Below the pieces are notes generated by a model that was given only the letters and a program-made list of their open reading frames with translations, did not search any database and was not told the DNA's origin. From Rhodeus uyekii (taxonomy: Eukaryota > Chordata > Actinopteri > Cypriniformes > Acheilognathidae), in NCBI GenBank assembly GCA_037043235.1, contig JAWRVZ010000078.1:1068001-1132000 (forward strand): 64,000 bases of DNA. Direction: 5' to 3'. Both the position numbers and the translations under genes were made by a program. Below, piece by piece: positions 59,250 through 64,000 of the stretch (position 1 is the first letter of the stretch; each line of letters opens with the position of its first letter).

Positions 59250-61600
59250 TATTATCAATAGCATTTTGTGATTGATATTACACATATATCTACAGCATTC
59301 CCATCCTTTTTTTTTTTTTTTTTTTTTACAAGATTGTGTGCAAAAATTTGTATTTGTATTGTATTAAATCTATTTAAGGTGGGATCCTAACATCATTGTT
59401 ACCTTGACTGAAAACAATAAGCTAAACAAATCAACCAGTGACCACAGACCTGGAATAAACAGCTGCAATAAAGAAATGCTGGATGCTTTTATTCATCAGA
59501 AGCCTGTAACAAAAACAACAGCTCCCTCTAATGCCAGGCGGAACATTTCCTCTTTGGCTGTCTTTGTATTAGTGCATCTGAAACAAAGGCAGGAAGACTC
59601 ATACTGTGATAACATGTTGCCCATAAAAAAATGATAAAAGCTTAACTTTTAAGTAATTGATTTAAATGAGGAGAAAATGCTTTAACAACGACTGCTCAGG
59701 ATAATGCATACACTGTCAAACTGTTTATTTTTTACAGATGTCATATTAAAATGGTACATTAAAAACAGGTTCATTGACTATGATGAAAAAACTGTACATG
59801 GTTTAACAGCACATTATATATAATTTTACTGTAAAATGCTATCAAATGTTTGGTTTTAGTAAGTAAGATCTTTAAAAAAAAAAAATAAAATAGTAAAAGG
59901 ACATTCCCAGAATTCACATCACAAATTACATTTTTATTATAAATAATTTACTTTCTTCTTATTTTTTGTTATCAGTAATGTACATTAGTGTGTTTTGTGT
60001 TACATTTTATGTTATTTACTTAATGTTTATTATATACTTAATGTTTATTATATACCTCTACACTAAGGCTGAAGTATCTAATCTAACACAAGTGCATACT
60101 TGACATTATGTCACGGACCTTATGTCACATAGAATTTTAAAAAGAAAAGAAAATGTAACTTTAAAAGTAACTGAAAAATCATAATTATGAACTATCATGC
60201 CATTATGAAAACTTACCTTAGTCTATTAATTTTGTATACACGTTCAAAAATGTTACTTATAAAAGTACTTTTTATAAGTACTTTTATACTTATAAAAATA
60301 TACAATAAAATAAACTTTTATTGTACTTTAAAAGTACTTATTTTTCATGAATATATTTTCAATTATTTCAGGGTTTGTCTGAATACTTGAGTCTGAAACA
60401 TTCACGTTAGGAGCATAGAAACACTCACACTTTATTTTGCCGCTCCACTATACACATTCTACTAACTATAAGTAAGATGTCAACTCTTATTAGTGTATTA
60501 GTAGACTGTCAGGGTTCGGGTTATTATGAAATATTTGACATGGTTGCAAAGTTATGAATGTCTGTTGAGGGATCATCAATAAAGTGTTAGCAGATATTAA
60601 GCAGATAATCTACTAATACTTTAACATGTAGTTGCAAAGTTATTTATAGTTAGTAGAATGTCTAAAGTGTACCATCAAGTGTTAACTTCTTGTCTAGGGT
60701 AAATATGTTTGTATACATGAAACATTATATGTAGTTAGTAATAAAGTGTTTAAATCTGGCAGAACATGAACCTAGAAACTGGTGACAATTGTTCAGTTAA
60801 CAAAACAGCTTTCCAAAATACTTTCAACTGACAAAAACTTTGTATGATGTGATAGGAGCTTTATACAGTGCATGTTATTGTAAAAAATTGTACAGCCTCA
60901 GTTTCATCTGCATAAAATTAAATATAGCATACTAATGACATATACAGTACAAAGCTGTCCTGCAGTTAAGTCAATCACATTCAAATCCGCCAGCATTCCT
61001 GTATGCAGCGCTGACTTTTCACAATCCAATCAACAGCCAATGGATAAAATTAAATTCTGCATTACATGTATTTTATTGCGTGATAAGCCATTTCACTCTA
61101 AATCTACTAAAAATGTAGGCACAAGAGCAGACAATGTCATTGAAAATGTTTAAGTTAAGCAATCTTAGGATCTCTTAAAAAATGTCACTTGTGGTTGATG
61201 GGTGACAGAATAGAGAATTAAAATGACCTTAAGTGGACAGGCAGATGAATGGATTCATCATCTTTTGGTCACACCATTAAAGCAATTACAGACATAATGA
61301 GGAGGATATAATGTGCACACACACATTCAACAATGACACAATGGTTGTCTCTATAGAGAACGGACCAAGGAGAAGATCTTTGATTGAGCTGCTGCCTCTC
61401 ATTAACAGGGTGGCCAGTCAACTGTCAGTCCTAATATTTAAAATGTACCATGTCCAATTCATGCTATTAGACATAATACAGACCCTCTTAATTGTTCTGT
61501 TTACTGCATTGCCCAAGGACATTGTTTAACAATTTTAAAACATTTCTTAGTTTTAACTTTTTTTTTAAATCAGATGTCTGCATACATGTCTGCCAGGCTT
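59250..61600. other. No gene supported
   Basis: A T run at 59309-59328 and AAGTACTT-like blocks around 60255-60345 (similar to those in rec8 intron 3) are the only structures seen. Confidence 0.5.
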
Positions 61601-61608
61601 TATAGGTG

Positions 61609-61870
61609 TCATGTGGCGGCTGAATCAAAGGAGCGCACAACCAAGCAGGAATCCAGGAAATAGTCTTTTAATTCACATACTCTGAGGAAACTCAAAAAAC
61701 AACAGTGACACAGTCGCGATAACACAAATCAATACCTGAAAAGGATTAGCCTGAAACAGAGGACATATATACAAGGGCAGACAAGGAGCTAACAAGTTAA
61801 TGATGTGTTGAACAAAACAGAGGTGAAGAGGATAAAAGAAAGAAACACATGGATCCAACAGAAATGCAAA
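61609..61870 (-). repeat. Possible LTR fragment
   Basis: 'tgtcatgtggcggctgaatc', then 'ggaatccaggaaatag' and 'cttttaattcacatactc', resembles in layout the minus-oriented solo LTR at 43079 (a strand-reversed poly(A)-like 'tttaat' near its start). No second terminus or duplication was found. Confidence 0.3.
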
Positions 61871-63015
61871 CATGAATCAAAACAAACTCAAATTATGAAA
61901 ATAGGCTTCATATTTGTTATTTGTAGTGTGGTTTTAAAGCAGTAAAATCATAATTATGGGCTTCTACCATAGATGACTTGCATTAAGAGAAAATATTCAG
62001 TTTACTACTAGATATAAGCAGAAAGAAATTATAAATGGGGAAACATATTGTGACAGATATCACAATCTGCAGCACAGTAACATACCTAAAATGCCTAAAA
62101 AATATGACCTAAAATACCACTGATGACATTTACATGCAGTTTTACTGTCATTAATCACATAGCCCAATGCACATTGCAAATTATGAATTTGTAATGAATT
62201 TCTGGCCACTGTTGCAAAAACACATTACTATGGACGTATATTATGGACATTTCAGTGATGTGTCTAAAATTGTCTATCGTTTCTGACCTTTAATATTCAG
62301 CATTACATGCGATGTTGTCAACCTGACGTTTCTCATCACCTATCACTAAAATGTGATGCATTCTTTACTGCTATGCTGCTTACAAATCTGCATGAATGAC
62401 AATGTCATACATGGAAATCAAAAGCACTTTGGTCAGAGTAGAATTAATGGGATTTACGTTTTTTTTGCAGTTTGAATCGGCATATGCCACATTTTACTGT
62501 AATTGGTGTGTTTATGCGCTCAATTGCTTCAATTTGACTGAAGTATAGTGTTTAAATGAGGTCAAAATTAATCTCTCGTTAAAATTAAAATATCTCGTAT
62601 TGTGGGCTTGCATGCAAATGTACAGCCCAGTCAATTATATCAAAACATGTGTACTGTATATGAACTGTGTATAAAAAAATACTTTTAGTAAATCTTTCGC
62701 TGTGCTTGATAGTTGACAGTGTGAATTTGGGGCTTTTCTGTCCCTTCTCCAAAATGAGACCAGTTCATTCATCATCTCCCCCAGGAAAGATGTTTCGTGT
62801 GTCCCCTGTTGCCCCTTAATTCACCCTGGCCACCACTACACCCACCCAGTCCAGCCAGCTTGACACACTCATAATGATGATGAAGTGGGCCTCACACATT
62901 TCTGTACCCAACACACACATACCCAACAGAGAATGAATGTGAGAGGGGCAGAGACATTCAGTAACAAGCACCTGGACACACCTAACTACTGTAAATGCTG
63001 TTATATTTCATAAAC

Positions 63016-63047
<32 letters not shown>

Positions 63048-63360
63048 TTCTGAGTTCTGCACGCATGTGCGTGCAGTTGTTTTTTAATTAATACTTCAAT
63101 CTGGCAACATCAATACGCATATTCTGCAGGAGTGCTAATCAAACTACTCAGTTTGATTAGCAAATGAGTACAAAACCACAAATTTCAGCATTTCCACTGT
63201 GTGGTTAAGATTTGAGACAGAAGAGCTTGCAATAAGCTGTGAGATCAACCAAAAAAAAAAAAAAAAACTATAGCAGCAACAACTACAAAAAACAATTTAT
63301 GTATAAACCTTACACCAAAAACAAACAAACTAACAAATATTATGTAGGCTGCTGTACACG
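61871..63360. other. No gene supported
   Basis: 62700-63000 is less AT-rich than its surroundings and might hold conserved non-coding sequence, but nothing specific is recognisable. (CT)n at 63017-63037. Confidence 0.5.
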
Positions 63361-63600
63361 TTTATTTCTCCCTAATCAAACACACTTGACTCAATCTATT
63401 TGCTCCTTAGTACAGAGTTCAGAAGATGTGAAATGGATCTAAAAGATCAGGATTAGGAGTCACTGAACTAGAGCAGTGATTAAACCTTGTCCTGGAGACC
63501 CAGATATCTGCATATTTTATAGGTCTCCCTTATCTGACACACCCAATCCAGTTCATGCAGCTCTGCTAACTAGCTGAAGATTTGAACCAGGTGTGTTAAA
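63361..63600. repeat. Dispersed fish repeat
   Basis: 'ctaatcaaacacacttgact', 'gatcaggattaggagtcac' and 'ccttgtcctggagaccc' are blocks seen in many fish genomes. 'gcaagatcaggattaagaat' repeats at 63630, and the first block recurs at 1-60. Confidence 0.5.
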
Positions 63601-63680
63601 TGAGGGAAACATACAAAATGTGAAGTGGGACTGCAAGATCAGGATTAAGAATTACAGAAACTGAAGACTTTTTAAAATAT

Positions 63681-63942
<262 letters not shown>

Positions 63943-64000
63943 CTCTAACTCTCTAACTCTCTAACTCTCTTTCTATCTATATAACTAACTGTCTGTCTAT

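Overview
This window is vertebrate nuclear DNA, most likely from a teleost fish and probably a cypriniform. The grounds are long introns with GT-AG splice sites, three recognisable vertebrate genes, CpG-rich promoters, and a repeat load of Tc1-like transposons, Tigger-type and hAT-like non-autonomous elements, L2/CR1-type LINEs, a tRNA-derived SINE and a chromodomain Gypsy element. The fish assignment rests on repeat style and is an inference.

Gene layout: (1) The last three coding exons of importin-4 (ipo4, +) lie at 799-1288. (2) A gene I could not name lies on the minus strand at 2820-7240. Its last three exons join in phase to give a 210-residue C-terminal part. (3) rec8, the meiotic cohesin kleisin, lies on the minus strand at 11300-23420. 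I traced 18 coding exons that sum to 1707 nt (568 aa plus stop), with every junction in phase. (4) pdcd6 (ALG-2, a penta-EF-hand protein) lies on the plus strand at 24303-44460, with six coding exons summing to 558 nt (185 aa). rec8 and pdcd6 are head-to-head, 882 bp apart start to start. ipo4 next to rec8 matches the mammalian 14q11-q12 neighbourhood; pdcd6 next to rec8 does not match the human arrangement.

The introns and the last 19 kb are built largely from repeats. Intron 1 of pdcd6 holds a ~2.1 kb array of a 26-bp minisatellite bounded by CA/TA microsatellites. Intron 5 holds a LINE with an uninterrupted 596-codon reverse-transcriptase reading frame and a solo LTR with a perfect 5-bp target duplication.

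Downstream of pdcd6, 47062-55253 is a nested composite: a Gypsy chromovirus with 442-bp LTRs and AAAAA target duplications, split between gag and protease by a minus-strand L2-type LINE, with its 3' LTR split by a hAT-like element with an 8-bp duplication. Its primer-binding region is complementary over 11 nt to a site inside its own LTR, 27 bp downstream of a TATA-like sequence. That is the arrangement expected for Tf1/sushi-type self-priming and is the most interesting single signal here. Further right are a broken Tc1-like transposon inserted at a TA in an older repeat, a 587-bp long-hairpin element with CCGG duplications, and terminal tetranucleotide microsatellites. No functional RNA gene, CRISPR array or prokaryotic feature was seen.
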